Assembly: GCA_036873755.1 (NCBI GenBank)
Contig: JAVTVY010047980.1
Location: 124,001-188,000 of the forward strand
Direction of reading: 5' to 3'
Origin: Hanleya hanleyi
Taxonomy: Eukaryota; Mollusca; Polyplacophora; Lepidopleurida; Hanleyidae
DNA: 64,000 nucleotides
Shown: positions 43,005-55,320 of the stretch, one piece after another
Position numbering within the stretch: position 1 is the first letter of the stretch
Layout of the letters: each line of letters starts with the position of its first letter
Notes under the pieces: model-generated
The model's input: only the letters and a program-made list of their open reading frames with translations
What the model was told of the DNA's origin: nothing
Database searches by the model: none
Made by a program: the position numbers and the translations under genes

Positions 43005-43257
43005 TTAAGAATACTGATCAGCGATACGGATTTGATATTTTTGGAACATCATGATGTCTTGCCGGCATCATTGAAAACTGTTGACCGCTTCTCTCTTGCA
43101 GGAAACAAGCCTATGCTTATGTATACTATGATTGTCTTTTTGAATTTGGTGCTAATACTGTTATGTGGAAAATGGAATAGGTCTTTGGATTATGGACGCG
43201 GATATTCTCTAATGGACGACGGCTGGGTTATGAATGACGGACTAGACGCTTGTAATT
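43005..43257 (+). repeat. Part B of repeat AB, joined to MITE copy 1
   Basis: It runs from TTAAGAATACTGATCAGC to GACGCTTGTAATT and is nearly identical to 7409-7663. It starts exactly at the TTAA next to the MITE, so the missing part A must have lain beyond the MITE. Confidence 0.85.
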
Positions 43258-43329
43258 TACAAGTTTCATTTTATCATTCTCCACAATTTTTCAAAAGAAG
43301 AGAATATTTGTAGATAAACTTCTAATAAT

Positions 43330-43990
43330 GGTTCGGTATATGTTTCAACTCTCTTGATTATAAAATTGAGGATAAAATTAAGTAAAGACAGTGAGCTTCT
43401 CTCTGTTTCTAGTCGAGTCAATGTTATATGCCGATGGGAATTAGTTTCTAGTGGCCAAAATGTCAATCAACCTTGCAAGTTATACACACCATCATCTTGA
43501 TATTCTGCCATGACTGCGCAGCGCCCACGGTGTTTTTTATCATTGATGATTATGTTGTTGCCCCTTGTAGTAACCAAGATAATTCAATTGTGCTTGTGGT
43601 AATGAGACAGGAAAACAATATCACCTCGTTACCGGTCAGGGCCAGGATATAGCCCATTGCACCATCGACGTGAAAAACGGAGCACCTACTTGCATGCATT
43701 TTATGAACTGTTAGAAATGGTAAGAATGAATCTATTAATGATGTTCCATTTAATTTTCTGAATCGTAAAACATTCCGTGATGGCCTCTTATCCTTCCAGG
43801 ATCGACCGATTGCAGGCGAGAATATTTTTTTATAACAATTTGTAGATATGCACTTTGCCAAATGTTCGCATTATGAATTGAATTCAAATGACTCTATTGG
43901 AAATATAACCTGCAGCTGAATTAAATTATATGTAGGTATAACGATCAGATATAATCTGTTTACTGGCGTGACTCTCGTTTATTGATCAGC
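43330..43990 (+). repeat. Segmental duplication, paired with 58090-58990
   Basis: Shared blocks include TTCTAGTCG-GTCAAT, GTGGCCAAAATGTC, GACTGCGCAGCGC and TAATGAGACAGGAA-ACAATATCACCTCG. Divergence and several small indels show it is old. No coding region is recognised in either copy. Confidence 0.7.
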
Positions 43991-45334
43991 AAATGTTTAT
44001 ACCACTAATATGTGTAGCAGGTGTATATAGCCCTGTAGTATGACCCACATAATAAGTGGCTTAAGGTCACCAAATGTCGAACTAATCGTTATGGGGCCAG
44101 GAATAAGAAAATGCATTATATCTGAAATTTATCACAACTCGCGAATGGAGATTTTGGATGTATCTTCGGAATGCCAAAAAGAAAGAAATGAGGGTTGAAA
44201 ATTGGTGATGACGTTATGCACTTGTATCATACTGTCCATTTGAGGTTATTCACATATTTTGAGCATAAATCAATAAGGTGAATTAAAAATGGCATCCATA
44301 TTAACTATCCCAGACAGTTGATGCCTCCAACCTTCCCATCGCTGCCGAACTTTTTACACGATCTCCGAAACGACAAAAAATACATGACATTCTCTAACGG
44401 TAAAGCCCATCATATTGGTGTCATTTTGAGCCTATATACATATACCTCCTCTTCTAGAAAAGGATCATGGGTAAATTATAAATGGCGGCCATGAGGGTTA
44501 GACAGAACAAATTTCGTCTGTTTTTCCAAAACCTTCGCCTTTTTTACCTCCGTCGATCAGACGGAGGTCTAGGAACGCAACGTGAAATCTCCCGCCAAAT
44601 AATTGTCATATAGGGAACCACGACCCATAGTATTTCCAATAGGGATCGTCATGGTTCCCGACGAAATCTTGCACTTTTTCTTTGGACACAATTGAAATAA
44701 TGGGGTTCCCCATTGCAATGCATTGCAGTGGGCCTTGCTTCTGTAGTCGGGTTCCACCTCAATCTCGAAACCAGATCTATCCGGTCCTGTCCTGCATCCA
44801 CCCAGAGATTGAACATGGCGGCCCTCCAGCTCGGAGAGACGGACAATGCGATTTTTCGCTTCTTCTCTCCCCCGATAGACTCCATTCCAAATTTAAACTT
44901 TTTGAAACCTGTTGGAACCATTTGAAACGAATTGAAATTCACAGCGAGGCTGAACCCAAATCGCTGAACCTCAAACGACGTTGCCAAATCAGGTCAGATT
45001 TCCCATCAATTTTCTCTCCCCCCCCCCCCTTTGGCTAAACTACACCCGTTCTCTCCCTCTTTTCCCCATCAAACGAAAGCTTGTGAAAATCTAGGAGGCA
45101 GGAAATATTCCCTTTCCACCAGCAAACACGTTATTAGGCTCTATTTCCCGAAATAAAATTTACGGTGGGGAAGGTCACCAAGACATGTTGTTGTTTTCCA
45201 TTTCCGGGTTTGTATTTTGAGTCATTTCTTGTTTCCAAGAGTGTTTCATTACTCCAGATCTATGCGAACATGTTCTATGACATATGTTCTAACGCAGGGC
45301 AGTCTCGTTCCATCGAACTATAGCCAATTAGTCG
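43991..45334. other. No gene seen; holds one half of an inverted repeat with 49195-49245
   Basis: The segment ATCTCGAAACCAGATCTATCCGGTCCTGTCCT at 44761-44792 is repeated in reverse at about 49209-49240. A 10-C run lies at 45021-45030. No gene or RNA is supported. Confidence 0.45.
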
Positions 45335-45338
45335 TTAA

Positions 45339-45852
45339 AGGTTATACCAAATGACTCTATACTACTTTGCATTAAAACATACCCACTAGTGTTACAAACA
45401 ATAAATTAGTATTTTTTCCTTGAATAATGTCGTCGAAGTGGGTTTTAGGACACGAATAGCACACATGTGGGAGAAAACGTATTGGAGCTATGCCCTCTGG
45501 TGCATGACGTCACAACCTGATTACGATTGCGCCGTAAACGTCATAGTCTATGACGTCGGGCGTTGTTACGAAAGATTCACCCAACTGTAGGAGTTCTAAC
45601 GTGATGTCGCTGACATTTTGACGTCACAACAGGCATTTGAGCAAGATCGTAATCAGGTTGTGACGTCACAGGTCAAGCGGTCACAGCTTTCGCCGTTTTG
45701 AAAGGGGCGTGAAATTGTTGCACTTTACTGCTGCTATTTCCAAACTTGGGCAGTTTGAAAACATACAAAAATGTAAAACAAGTCTATATAATCAACTCTA
45801 CAACAATTTAGCACAAAAAAGTAGCAGATTTTGAGACCATTTTGTATAACCT
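45339..45852 (-). mobile_element. 514-bp TTAA-flanked MITE, copy 2 (inverted)
   Basis: The reverse complement of copy 1 with few differences, flanked by TTAA at 45335-45338 and 45853-45856. It abuts part A of repeat AB on its right side. Confidence 0.85.
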
Positions 45853-45946
45853 TTAATCCATAATATTCGTTATAGAGTCGTCATCTAAAAAAAAGATGTA
45901 TCTCAGTCACGCTTTGATTGTGACTGTTCATATGAGTACCATGAGG
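45853..45946 (-). repeat. Part A of repeat AB, joined to MITE copy 2
   Basis: The reverse complement of 7324-7411, starting at the TTAA and ending CCATGAGG, with the CAGTCAC/GTGACTG hairpin at 45904-45926. Together with part B at 43005 it makes one complete repeat interrupted at its TTAA. Confidence 0.85.
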
Positions 45947-46007
45947 ATCTTGAAGTACATGGGTTCATACGGCCCCTAGCCCCGGGTTAAGCGGAATTAG
46001 ACACAAA

Positions 46008-46780
46008 CTACGAAACGTAGCGCCATAGATCTTGCACGCTACGTTCGTATTTTGTTATCAGCATGCGATATGTATCGCCAAATTTGAGAAACTTTGAGTG
46101 GAGGCGCTTGATGGAATAGCCCTGTTTTATAAGTTTCTGCAACGATGTTTTGTGACGTTGATTAAAATCATCACATTTAACACAGGATCTAGCAAATGCT
46201 ACTAAGCGAGATATGTATACGCCATATGCAGGTCCCACTGGAATATTACTGTCCAGAAAGGGATAGTTTACGATGTCGAAATTGTAATCATCTCTTTGTC
46301 ATAAAGTCGACGAGAGAGAATGCCCGCTTCATTTTTATAGAGATATAGATCTAAATATGATGTGCCTGTAGGGCTATCTGTAGCTTCCTTCAAATCCAGT
46401 GAAGGTGGATATATATCCTTCACTGCGTCACTTATATAGCGATTATCCACAGCAAGAAGATCGTCTATATAGCGTTTGGTGAATGAGAAGGAACAGGCTT
46501 TGAATGGATCGGTTTTTGAAAGCGCCTGCATATAGTCATATTCATAAGAGAACAGATACAGGTCGGCCAACAGGGGTGCACAATTAGTACCCATTGGAAT
46601 ACCTATATGCTGCTGATATATTGTGTTGCCAAATTTCACACAGATATTTTTAATGAGAAATTCAAGCAACTCTATAAACAAAGAAACACCCCATGAATGA
46701 TATCTCTTGTATGTAGTCGAGCTAAAGAATGCTTTATGGCTTCCGACATTAATATATCTACGATCAGTTTTCTTGAACAC
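46008..46780 (-). pseudogene. Reverse transcriptase fossil, YIDD type (probably Penelope-like)
   Basis: From 46780 downward the minus strand reads SWGVSLFIELLEFLIKN, HIGIPMGTNCAPLLADLYL (palm motif) and FTKRYIDDLLAV (catalytic Asp pair), then SYLDLYLYKNEAG. A one-base shift near 46290 puts the thumb-like remainder (PAYGVYISRLVAFARSC, HSKFLKFGDTYRML) in another frame, ending at about 46010. The YIDD motif and layout fit a retroelement family common in invertebrates that I would place near Penelope-like elements. The assignment is uncertain, and no GIY-YIG domain is visible. Its 5' part is missing beyond 46780. Confidence 0.7.
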
Positions 46781-46819
46781 AGATACTATTAATGAACTTA
46801 GACATGAAAACTACATTAT

Positions 46820-46963
46820 ACAATTACAGTCTTTTGATGAGGTCAATATGCGGTTTTGTGGACCTGGGAAAACAATATTCACCGAGGCCGAAGGCCGAGG
46901 TGAATATTGTTTTCTCAGGTCCACAAAACCGCATATTGACCGATATCAAAAGACTATAATTGT
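46820..46963. mobile_element. 144-bp palindromic foldback element
   Basis: Arms of about 64 bp (ACAATTACAGTCTTTTGAT... to AACAATATTCACC) meet at a centre GAGGCCGAAGGCCGAG. Few mismatches separate the arms. It sits 40 bases beyond the truncated 5' edge of the reverse transcriptase fossil. Confidence 0.85.
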
Positions 46964-47538
46964 TTTATTATATGATACTGACGTCTCCTTCTCGTTAAAT
47001 TGGTGAAAGCAGTTAGAATATAGCATATAATAAGGTATTTCCTTTACTCCCGACGATCTCGTACCTGCTGTCAGCCAAATTGTACACCGACGGCCAATCC
47101 AACGATTATTTTCATTGGCTGAGCAGACGTATACGTCACGCCGAGTCAATATCACATTTATGGACCCGCTTCAGAGTCAATATGGAAAATTAGCGACAGC
47201 CACGTGACGGCGAATGGTCCAATGGAGAAAGAGTAACACGCACAGTCATATAATAAACCATTATATAAAGTTGAGTCATTCATTTGACTGGTTCATTGAA
47301 CGTAACGCGATATCTCAACAGAAAGTTGTATTGATCGGCAAAAATGTTATATTAGCTTTTATTATACCTCTTGAATATTCATGAGGGTTTTTTGGTATTT
47401 TATTGGTCAAACTTTATCCAGCCACGAGTCAATATTTTTCAATCACTGACCCAGTGGTCTATGTGTCAGGCGGAGCGCGTGAGGTCCGGAGTCAGTATTG
47501 TAATCACGTGATAACTACCGGTACCGTCTGTCTGCAAC

Positions 47539-47825
47539 ATGGCTGACGGTGGTCGCTTCGTAGATTTGTCCGATAAAAATCTACAGGAACTGTTACAAAA
47601 TAGGGGCAGTAAGAACGCAAAAAAAATGTTATACAGGCGTCTATATCAACATTACGGATCTACTGTCAAGCAAAAGATATTGATTTCGATAGTCTTTCGT
47701 CAATAACGAAAGAACAACTTGACGAATTCCTCTTCAAATTCTTTGCTGAGTTGAGAAAGAAGGCTGGAGATAAATACTCCCGTTCGTCGATGGTAAGCAT
47801 ACGTTTCGGTCTCCTGAATATTTAA
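47539..47825 (+). pseudogene. N-terminal part of a Crypton/DUF3504-type tyrosine recombinase-like gene, frameshifted
   Basis: ATG 47539 reads MADGGRFVDLSDKNLQELL, then KNAKKMLYRRLYQHYG. After a shift near 47655 another frame reads IDFDSLSSITKEQLDEF, then FFAELRKKAGDKYSRSSMVS, to a TAA at 47823-47825. The pattern of an N-terminal helix, a SLS..TKEQLDEFLFKFFAELRKK core and a SM.SIR segment matches the SAM-like N-terminal domain of animal Crypton-derived recombinase proteins. The catalytic domain is absent. CACGTGA upstream (about 47506) may be part of the old promoter. Confidence 0.6.
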
Positions 47826-49240
47826 GAGGTATCGTGATTTGTTATATGTAATTTCTACCTGCACTGCCCGAGTAATCCATTTCATTCTTATCTCAAAACT
47901 AGAGTAACTTTACCCTGTCGATGTCACCCAATCAAATTAGTTCACCATGACCCAAATACGATTTATGAATGAAGTGTGTAAAGCCAGTGGCTACATTGTA
48001 TCAAATCACCCGGGGTTTGTGCCGAAGAGTTCACCTCGTAAATCTCGAAAAACGCGTCTGAAAGTTTAAATTCTCAATATTATTCTAGTCAGATTGGAAG
48101 TAGCTTTGTAGATTTATCCATGAACTATCCGCCAAACAGCGTTTCTGAAAAGCAGTAGTACCATGCGCTAGTCTGGCGTCATAGCGATAATTCCCTTGAC
48201 CTGCGGCCTCGGTCAAGTCTGACCAAGTCTGACCTCGGGTCCAGGTTTCATGATATTGACTCCGTCACAAGTTAAGAAGTGTATATTGTTGACGTCGCTG
48301 TCGAAGCTTATCACGCGATCGATGTCATTTTGAACACCTATTGTGCGGCTGACAACAGCTTTCAATATGCCATCCTCTCCCAGGGTGCTTTGCGCTACGC
48401 TGCATTTACCCCTGTAGGGGTCTCGCCATTTTTTACAGGATTCTTGTAAAACCAAGAACTGTTCTATCTGACTATTTTACTGATTGCAAAATGTATATTT
48501 ATCTCGAAATACACTAAACAGTTATTCAGTGTATTTCAACACGCCAGTTTCACACAGTTTGAAGGCAGCTTTTTGACAAATTACCCTAGAACTATATGTT
48601 GCGGAAATACATATCGGTGAGTAGCGACTGATATCAATTCGCCCAGTTAGACGGTCGCCATGTTCGTTCACTGTGGCAACAGATGACCTCGGGTCAACTC
48701 CGGCACAGTCCGTGAGACCCTTACAGCGCTACATGGAGAGGCGCGAAGCAGAACGTAATGGATGCCTGGTAGAGCTTGTCAATATGCATGATCAGTTAGA
48801 CAACCTCGCCACCAGGGGTCGCTCTCCGCTGGAAAATTGGCCGCTCCGATGAACCCCTGGGACGACGGTCGCTGAAAATTGGTCCCATAATACATTGAAA
48901 AATTCTTTCACGTGGCCCCTTCCGGTTCCATTGGAACATATCCTATTCTTTATAGAACGTCAGGCATGAGTCATTTTCATGGCTAGTGTCATAACGTCAT
49001 GACGTCAGAATAAAAAAATGTTTCGCAAGAATGCATAAAGAATTCTAGTAGGCTACGTCATCTTTCAGACGCGCTCGTAACATTCATGACATCGGGACGT
49101 CGGCTTGATCCCCACAGATAGGCTCTCGTTATGTTCTAAATTCTAGGGTTTTGTGTCCTATCCAATGACCGATCGTGCTGCCGAGCGCCCTCCCAGAGCA
49201 TAGTAGGGAGGACAGGACCGGATAGCTCTGGTTTCGAGAT
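47826..49240. other. No gene seen
   Basis: No supported coding region. The part at 49195-49240 is the reverse mate of 44761-44792. A direct repeat GACCAAGTCTGACC occurs at about 48215-48235. Confidence 0.4.
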
Positions 49241-49247
49241 TGATCAG

Positions 49248-49815
49248 GTTAGACTGGATGAGTCTCTGTTTCATATGTACTATTTAATAATAATAAAATG
49301 ATCTTTAATAAATAGAATGAAAAAAAAAAAAATAAATAAATAAAAAAAATATTTTTAAAATAGAGACTGGACGATTTGATGGGTTTCGTCGTGTAAAGAT
49401 TCCATCTGGAGGCGTGGTTAGTCTGGACGAGTGACATGTTTTTACCTTCGGTTTCAATATTTGTATCAATTTCATTCTAACGCCATACTGTGACGTCTCG
49501 GCAGTAACGTCATTCCCATTGTTGAGGTCATGGTAGTAACGTCATTCTCATTGTTGACGTCACATGAACGCATTGCTTCCAGCGTGCGTATATGAACGAA
49601 CCAATCAAATCCTTTGAGTTGAGGGCGGGGTCAAAATACGGAGTTTTCATTGGTGACAAAAAATGCACAGTATATTGTGCATTTTTTCTTGCAAAGTTAG
49701 CTCCCTTGTGACGTTCCGTCCAGTCCCTGTTTCAAGCATTTCTTAATAGGCAGAGTTACTTCCTCTTGTTTCCCGTTTAAAATACATTATGAAACAGGGG
49801 CTGGATCCAGTCTAA
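49248..49815. mobile_element. 568-bp MITE with 7-bp target duplication
   Basis: The ends GTTAGACTGGAT...CTGTTTCATA and, reversed, TTAGACTGGATCCAGCCCCT...GTTTCATAATG are flanked by TGATCAG at 49241-49247 and 49816-49822. With an adjoining mismatch this could be an 8-bp duplication as in hAT elements. The interior holds an A-rich tract (49321-49360) and three GACGTCA/TAACGTCATT motifs. Non-coding. Confidence 0.75.
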
Positions 49816-49929
49816 TGATCAGTTCGATTTGGATATATTCTTAACGAAAATTCAGAATAATCATAATTCTCCCATAAACTGTACATTGCACGTCAACTTC
49901 AAAACAGTTGCTATTGTTTCATATAAAAA

Positions 49930-50037
49930 CAATTATGTGATTCCAATTCGGTACGATGTTTTGCACTGCTCTATACCAATATTTGTTATCTCTGATATAT
50001 AAAACGCCGTATTCACCGAATTGGAATCACATAATTG
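49930..50037. repeat. Perfect 22-bp inverted repeats around a 64-bp spacer
   Basis: CAATTATGTGATTCCAATTC plus GG at 49930-49951 is exactly reversed at 50016-50037. No mismatch is present. It is probably a very small foldback element. Confidence 0.85.
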
Positions 50038-50174
50038 TATCGTAGCCAGTCCTGTTTGAAGGTTTTGGTAAATGGTGGATAGATGATTAGAACATTTCTA
50101 TGCAAAAGTTCCTGTAAAGTGTATTGCATTACTCTTCCTATTACACGTTTTTGTTTTTCAAATTATATGAATTA

Positions 50175-50463
50175 CTCTCTAAAAAAAGTTGAGTGGAATT
50201 TCACTCAAGTAAGAGTGGAAATTGATCCCACTCAATACTTGAGTGAGATTTCACTCAACTTGGGTTACTTTTCACTCAACTTGAGTTAAATGCACTTAAC
50301 TTGAGTGACATTCACTCAGGCATAAGAATGGAAATTGATCCCACTCAAGCTGAGTGAACTTGAGTGGTTTTAACTCAAGTTGAGTGATAAGTAACTCAAG
50401 TTGAGTGAACAGTAACTCAAGTTTGAGTGAACAGTTACAGTTCACTCAAGTATTTTTAGAGAG
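50175..50463. mobile_element. TA-flanked MITE of ACTCAAGTTGAGT palindromes, copy 2
   Basis: The ends CTCTCTAAAAA and, reversed, CTCTCTAAAAA are flanked by TA at 50173-50174 and 50464-50465. The interior is almost wholly CACTCAAGTTGAGTG-type palindromes. It is the second copy of the family seen at 26600-26858. Confidence 0.85.
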
Positions 50464-51344
50464 TATAATGGCATATATTTGAAAGCCATGTATTAAAGAG
50501 GAAGTTTCTTATTGGATTATTCTGTTTGAATATACTGAAGTCATGTATAAAAATGTTCCTTGTCCCATGGAGAATCCCACTATATAACATGTTTGACATG
50601 CAAGAAATGATAGGTATATAAAAATCCACAAAAAGGATTTGTAAGACTGACAGTAGAAGTCCACATAGAATAAAACACACAACAGTAAGAAAATTCCATA
50701 TGGTGTATGCAACAACAAAGACCACGTTTAGCAAAGTATTTTCTAACATTTTTTTTTTCTTTATCAATACCGGTAATCGTCCCAATCTATACATTTTGTA
50801 TGAAATGAGCTTACCTGACATGTGGATCAAACCACAGATGTACGTCAATTGGTAATTGATTTTGCAGCTTCATTTAAGACCAAGCATACACATTACAGGA
50901 TGTGAATGAATGGGCCACAATAGGCAGTGCCAGTGCGTTTGACAATTATGTTGACATAGTATAAATGTTAAACAAATCTTTAAAAAATACTTTCCAATGC
51001 AAACTCCTTTCCTAAAACACTCGTTGTTGTTGCAGAGGCAATATACAGTGTTGGGGGTTTTTTCAAAGTACTTTTCAGCGATGTATGTTTATTCGTTGTT
51101 GACTTCTGCTGGCAGTCCTAAGAACAATTATTTTTGTATAGTTTTATTCATGCAGATGGCGTACATACCTGCACGTGAACCATGCTAAAGTAGGATTCTC
51201 CATGGGACAAGGAACATTTCCATATATGACTTTACTAGATTGAACCAGAATAAACGTAATAAGAGACTCTTTCCTGTTACACGACTTCCAAATAATTGCC
51301 ACAACATCAACCCCTTAAACCAAACTATATTATGTGATCGATCA
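50464..51344. other. No gene seen; short inverted match
   Basis: TTCCTTGTCCCATGGAGAATCC (50554-50575) reappears in reverse at about 51196-51218, which suggests the edges of another inverted-repeat element of about 650 bp. No coding region is supported. Confidence 0.45.
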
Positions 51345-53180
51345 ACATTTAGTATCATGGATTTACTCTATCCGTATTGCGGCCAGTATTTTCTGGACAC
51401 CTTGAGAAATAGCCCTTCATTTGAGTGAGTGAGTAGGATTTAACGTCGTTTTCAACTATGTTTCAGTCATATCACGACGGTGCCTACATGTGCCAGGACA
51501 CCACACAGTTCCTATTATCCTGGACACTGATCAGGCCAGCTGGTATACAGCAACGGTCACCCATCAAATTTGAGTTATTCATGAAGTTCAGCTTCCTACT
51601 AATTGAATTGATATGGAGTTTATAAATGTATATACAACTCGTCCACTCGTCTACATCGGATCTCCCGAACTTTTACATTTCCCCGCATTATTATTTATGT
51701 TCCAGCAAACCGGAGGCCCATGAAAAAGATTCTTTATATTGTCATTTGAGGCAGTTTACAGAATTATCCTATATATAGCTTACATTATTGGTTTATTTAT
51801 GATTCCACACACATCCGCGTTTCCATCTGCAGCGAGTCTATAAGGGTCTCCGAATTAGTGTCCTGATAGTTGTAATTAATGGCTTAATGACCTTCCATAC
51901 ATTCTAATTACCATTCCACCCACGTTAGTACTGTTTCACCTTCTTAATAGTTTGGCCACTTTTCAAGATGAACGATAGTGTAAGAACTTCCGTTAACATA
52001 TGACTGAGAGAAGACCAAGTGAATGGTAATCGATGAATTTGATATAGAATCTCTGATTTGATACCAAAGAACGGCTGCAACTGTAGAAGTGCTTACAGAT
52101 CGTCTACATGTGCTCCCTAGAGAACTCCTTTCGATGAGGCAAATTTCTCAATTTATGACCCAAATTCGATAATCGCTAACATTGGTTTTATCAATTTTAT
52201 AGTTTCGGTAATGACTATATATATTGTATGACTATATATATTGTATGATATATTGTATGACTATATATATTGTATGACTATGTATATTGTATTATTATTA
52301 TTATCACTCGTGCAAATTCGTTAGTAAATATTAATGATAGTGTGTACGTAGTATAGGTCTTCAGCTTAAGCATCGTCTCTTAGCAAGTTTCTTTTACTTA
52401 GCTACGCAGACGCAGTTTAAGTGATCAACCACCCTCAGATTTTACTATAAACTTCATCGGTGTTAATTTATTCGCTATTATCAAAGACTAAAACCATGCT
52501 CCATTTCAGCATCTTCCGTATCATTCAGTCAACAGAATAATAAATCACCATTATCACCTTTAATGGTCAATTTGTGTTTACAGTTGGACTGACGCAGAGA
52601 TTGCGACCCTATTTGTCATTGTGCGATACCGAAAGGGGCAAATGTCATATCCCGGAAAGCTGTTTTTCTCAACGGTGATATTTTATTACCCGGAAATAAT
52701 TCTCCATTGTACTGTATGTTATATCGTTCCAGTCTTTAAAATTGTCCATATTTTATTATTCATGACATGTGCGTTCATTCGATAGAATTAATGCAATCAC
52801 CACCCCGCTCGTGCTTGTGTGTCTCCAGCAATTTCTTCTCGAAACAGTGTTGATATATTGCACCCCGAGGGAACACGAACGGAAGTTCCACGCACACGGC
52901 ATCGTAAGTTTTTAGCAAAGTGGTCTCGCTCGTATTTTTCCAGATAAAACACAGGATGAAGATAGGGCGATAACTATATATATGGGATCAAAACATCGTG
53001 TAATTCTTTCCAATTTCCAAATGAACGGCTTTTATACGACCCGTCATCCGTGCTTGGTACTTTAATGGATGTTGTTTGCTAAACGAAATTAACGCAACAG
53101 AATCCTGTATCTGCATATCTCGGACAATCCCTGTTCTGGCAAGGCGCCAAAATCGACTGTACTTTTGCATTGAAAATTAC
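51345..53180 (+). repeat. Segmental duplication, paired with 63060-64000
   Basis: Shared blocks include TTTAGTATCATGGATTTAC, TAATGGTCAATTTGTGTTTA, CGGAAAGCTGTTTTTCTC, GTGTTGATATATTGCACCCCG and GATAAAACACAGGATGAAG. This copy is longer because of inserts, including a SINE at 51423. The right-hand copy runs off the window. Confidence 0.8.
51423..51545 (+). mobile_element. Molluscan-type GAGTGAGTGAGT SINE fragment, copy 1
   Basis: GAGTGAGTGAGTAGGATTTAACGTCGTTTTCA, then CAGTCATATCACGACGG and CACTGATCAGGCCAGC. This head-and-core pattern is familiar from molluscan short interspersed elements. It is absent from the equivalent place in the duplicate near 63100, so it inserted after the duplication. 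Confidence 0.65.
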
Positions 53181-53267
53181 CAATTCCTTTATCTTTTGAC
53201 GTGGAAAGTAGACCATGGAATATCACTGCGTTAATAAGAAGCGACTTAGTTGTGTAAACACGCCTGG

Positions 53268-53752
53268 ATGAGAAATGATAGTCGACTCGAAGCAGCTGTC
53301 GAAGAACTGCTCCATGATAATATAATAATAGGGCGACTAATTCTGCCTGTTTGGCCGAGCGATTGTCTTGGATTGCAGTGCGAAGAAAAAATCAATGGAA
53401 CAGACGACCGGGCGCGTGACGAAGAGACCATGTGTATTATCATGAGACAAGACGGAATCGCGAACTTTCAGATTGATTATTGATACGCTATTCACAGATT
53501 CACATCGGTGATAACTCGGGGCGATGCGAAAAGACTGAACTAAAACATAAAAGAGTTCTGCGGACATTGCATCTTCTGTTAGAAAATGCGGTTATAAAGA
53601 AAACCTGTCAAGATTCTCCACTCCACTATTCCGGGGAGATCACTTCGGATTGCTTTAGATACAGTGCCAAAATCGTCAAGAAGCGCGACACGTTTGCATT
53701 TTATTGTGATCTGTCAATAGCACGGTCCCTCTATGATAGCATTATTGACTGA
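53268..53752 (+). other. Unrecognised open frames, possibly one exon or a decayed gene
   Basis: ATG 53268 reads 71 residues (MRNDSRLEAAVEELLHDN...) to a stop at 53481-53483. A second frame from about 53480 reads 90 codons, including HLLLENAVIKKTCQDS and ITSDCFRYSAKIVKK, to a stop at 53750-53752. Their near-continuity suggests one gene with a frameshift. I do not recognise a family and see no clear splice sites or promoter. It may be chance. Confidence 0.25.
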
Positions 53753-55320
53753 TAGGAAAAGGTACTTGACCATTGATACCTTTGTCCACTTTTCTATTGA
53801 ATTGAAGCTTTGGCAAATTCGACCGTCGTCGCGGAATATTGACTATAATTTCTTCTGGTTTGAGATTCACAAATATAAATTATAGTTGGAACATCTGGAG
53901 AGACGTTATGCAAGTCGATGATGATATTCATGACGGCAGGTAGAACAATCCATCATACCCTATAATATACCCCTCTTTATCCCCTTTCCTGTTCTCCATC
54001 AATAATGCATCTATACTTGTCTGTATATTTAGCCTCTGGCCATGCACTGCAATTTTGGCTATAAAAGTGAATTGTGTGCCGAGAATGTATGTATCAGTAC
54101 AATATTACTGTATCAATACAACATGAATTGCTCATTTCCAATACCATATATAATCAATGTTTATTGAAACAACACGCCGAGTCCGGTCCAGGAAAGCAGC
54201 CGTGCATGGTCAACGTGAGCCGCCTTGATACATTCAGACATTTATAGCGTGACACGTTTCTTTTGACCTTTTCCAATCGATCTATCATACACTAAGCCAA
54301 TATAATCCTAATTCCATTCTGTGTAATTATCAGAAACTGATTAAAATGTGTCGGAAATTCTATAATATATTACAAGAAGGGATATTTTCTTAACATCAGT
54401 AACAGAATGAAACATGATGGCTATCTGTGAGTAATAATACACAGATTACCCACAGTTCTCCACTGTGCGGACAGGACTGTACCTGACCTTATGTGACTGT
54501 TCATTAACACATTTAAAAATTGAATTACATTATACCATCGAGCCATTGCCACCCTCCTGTAGTATCCGTATCATGCTTGGTTCCACAATTCATGTACTGC
54601 TAATTTACTTATAAGTGTATGCACCTGAAAGTATTCAGTTATATTGTGTAGATGTATTCTAATTCCAATGCACCATCACCATGAAAACAATCCGATCACG
54701 GGTTATCCAAAATATAAATCTAAAGATTAGCGCAATATTTCACTCTTTGTGTTGTTACAGGGACTTTCGCTATAAAATTATCTCAGTTATTACATTCCGA
54801 TATAAACTCCTTCGTCAATGGTTGATAATGCGATAACGCTATATATCAGTCTGATGTGTACTTTAAGACTGATATTCGATTTGAAATCCCCTAGGTTCAT
54901 TAATCACATAACATTTCACTAAACCAGCAATTTCCCCCTATTGTAGATTGAAGTCCTATACACATTCGATTTCGTGGGCACTGACCGTGTGACTGGAATA
55001 TATATAATTGTTTCATTATCTGATGACTCCATATCCATATATCATGTGGAAAAACAAATAACTATAGGCAGGATCATCCCTTTAGAATTGTGTGTACGAT
55101 CCGCGGAGTAAAAATTGTGTAAACATAAAGTTCCTTGGCTGCATGGTAAGAATGTGTGCGTCCACTATGTCGGGCATTCGATAAGCAATCGTCGGCTATA
55201 AAGAATTTCTGCGACAATAATAGAAAAAAACTTCTAGGGGTCATTGACGCGGAAATTCTTATGTGGACGGAGGCTGAATGATGAATGTCAAATATGACGT
55301 CTATACTCAGAGGTATAGTA

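Noticed and set aside
44682..45038. 118-codon plus frame and 112-codon minus frame over the same bases
   Set aside because: They overlap on opposite strands; neither has a recognisable motif, and part of the sequence is an inverted repeat with 49195-49245.
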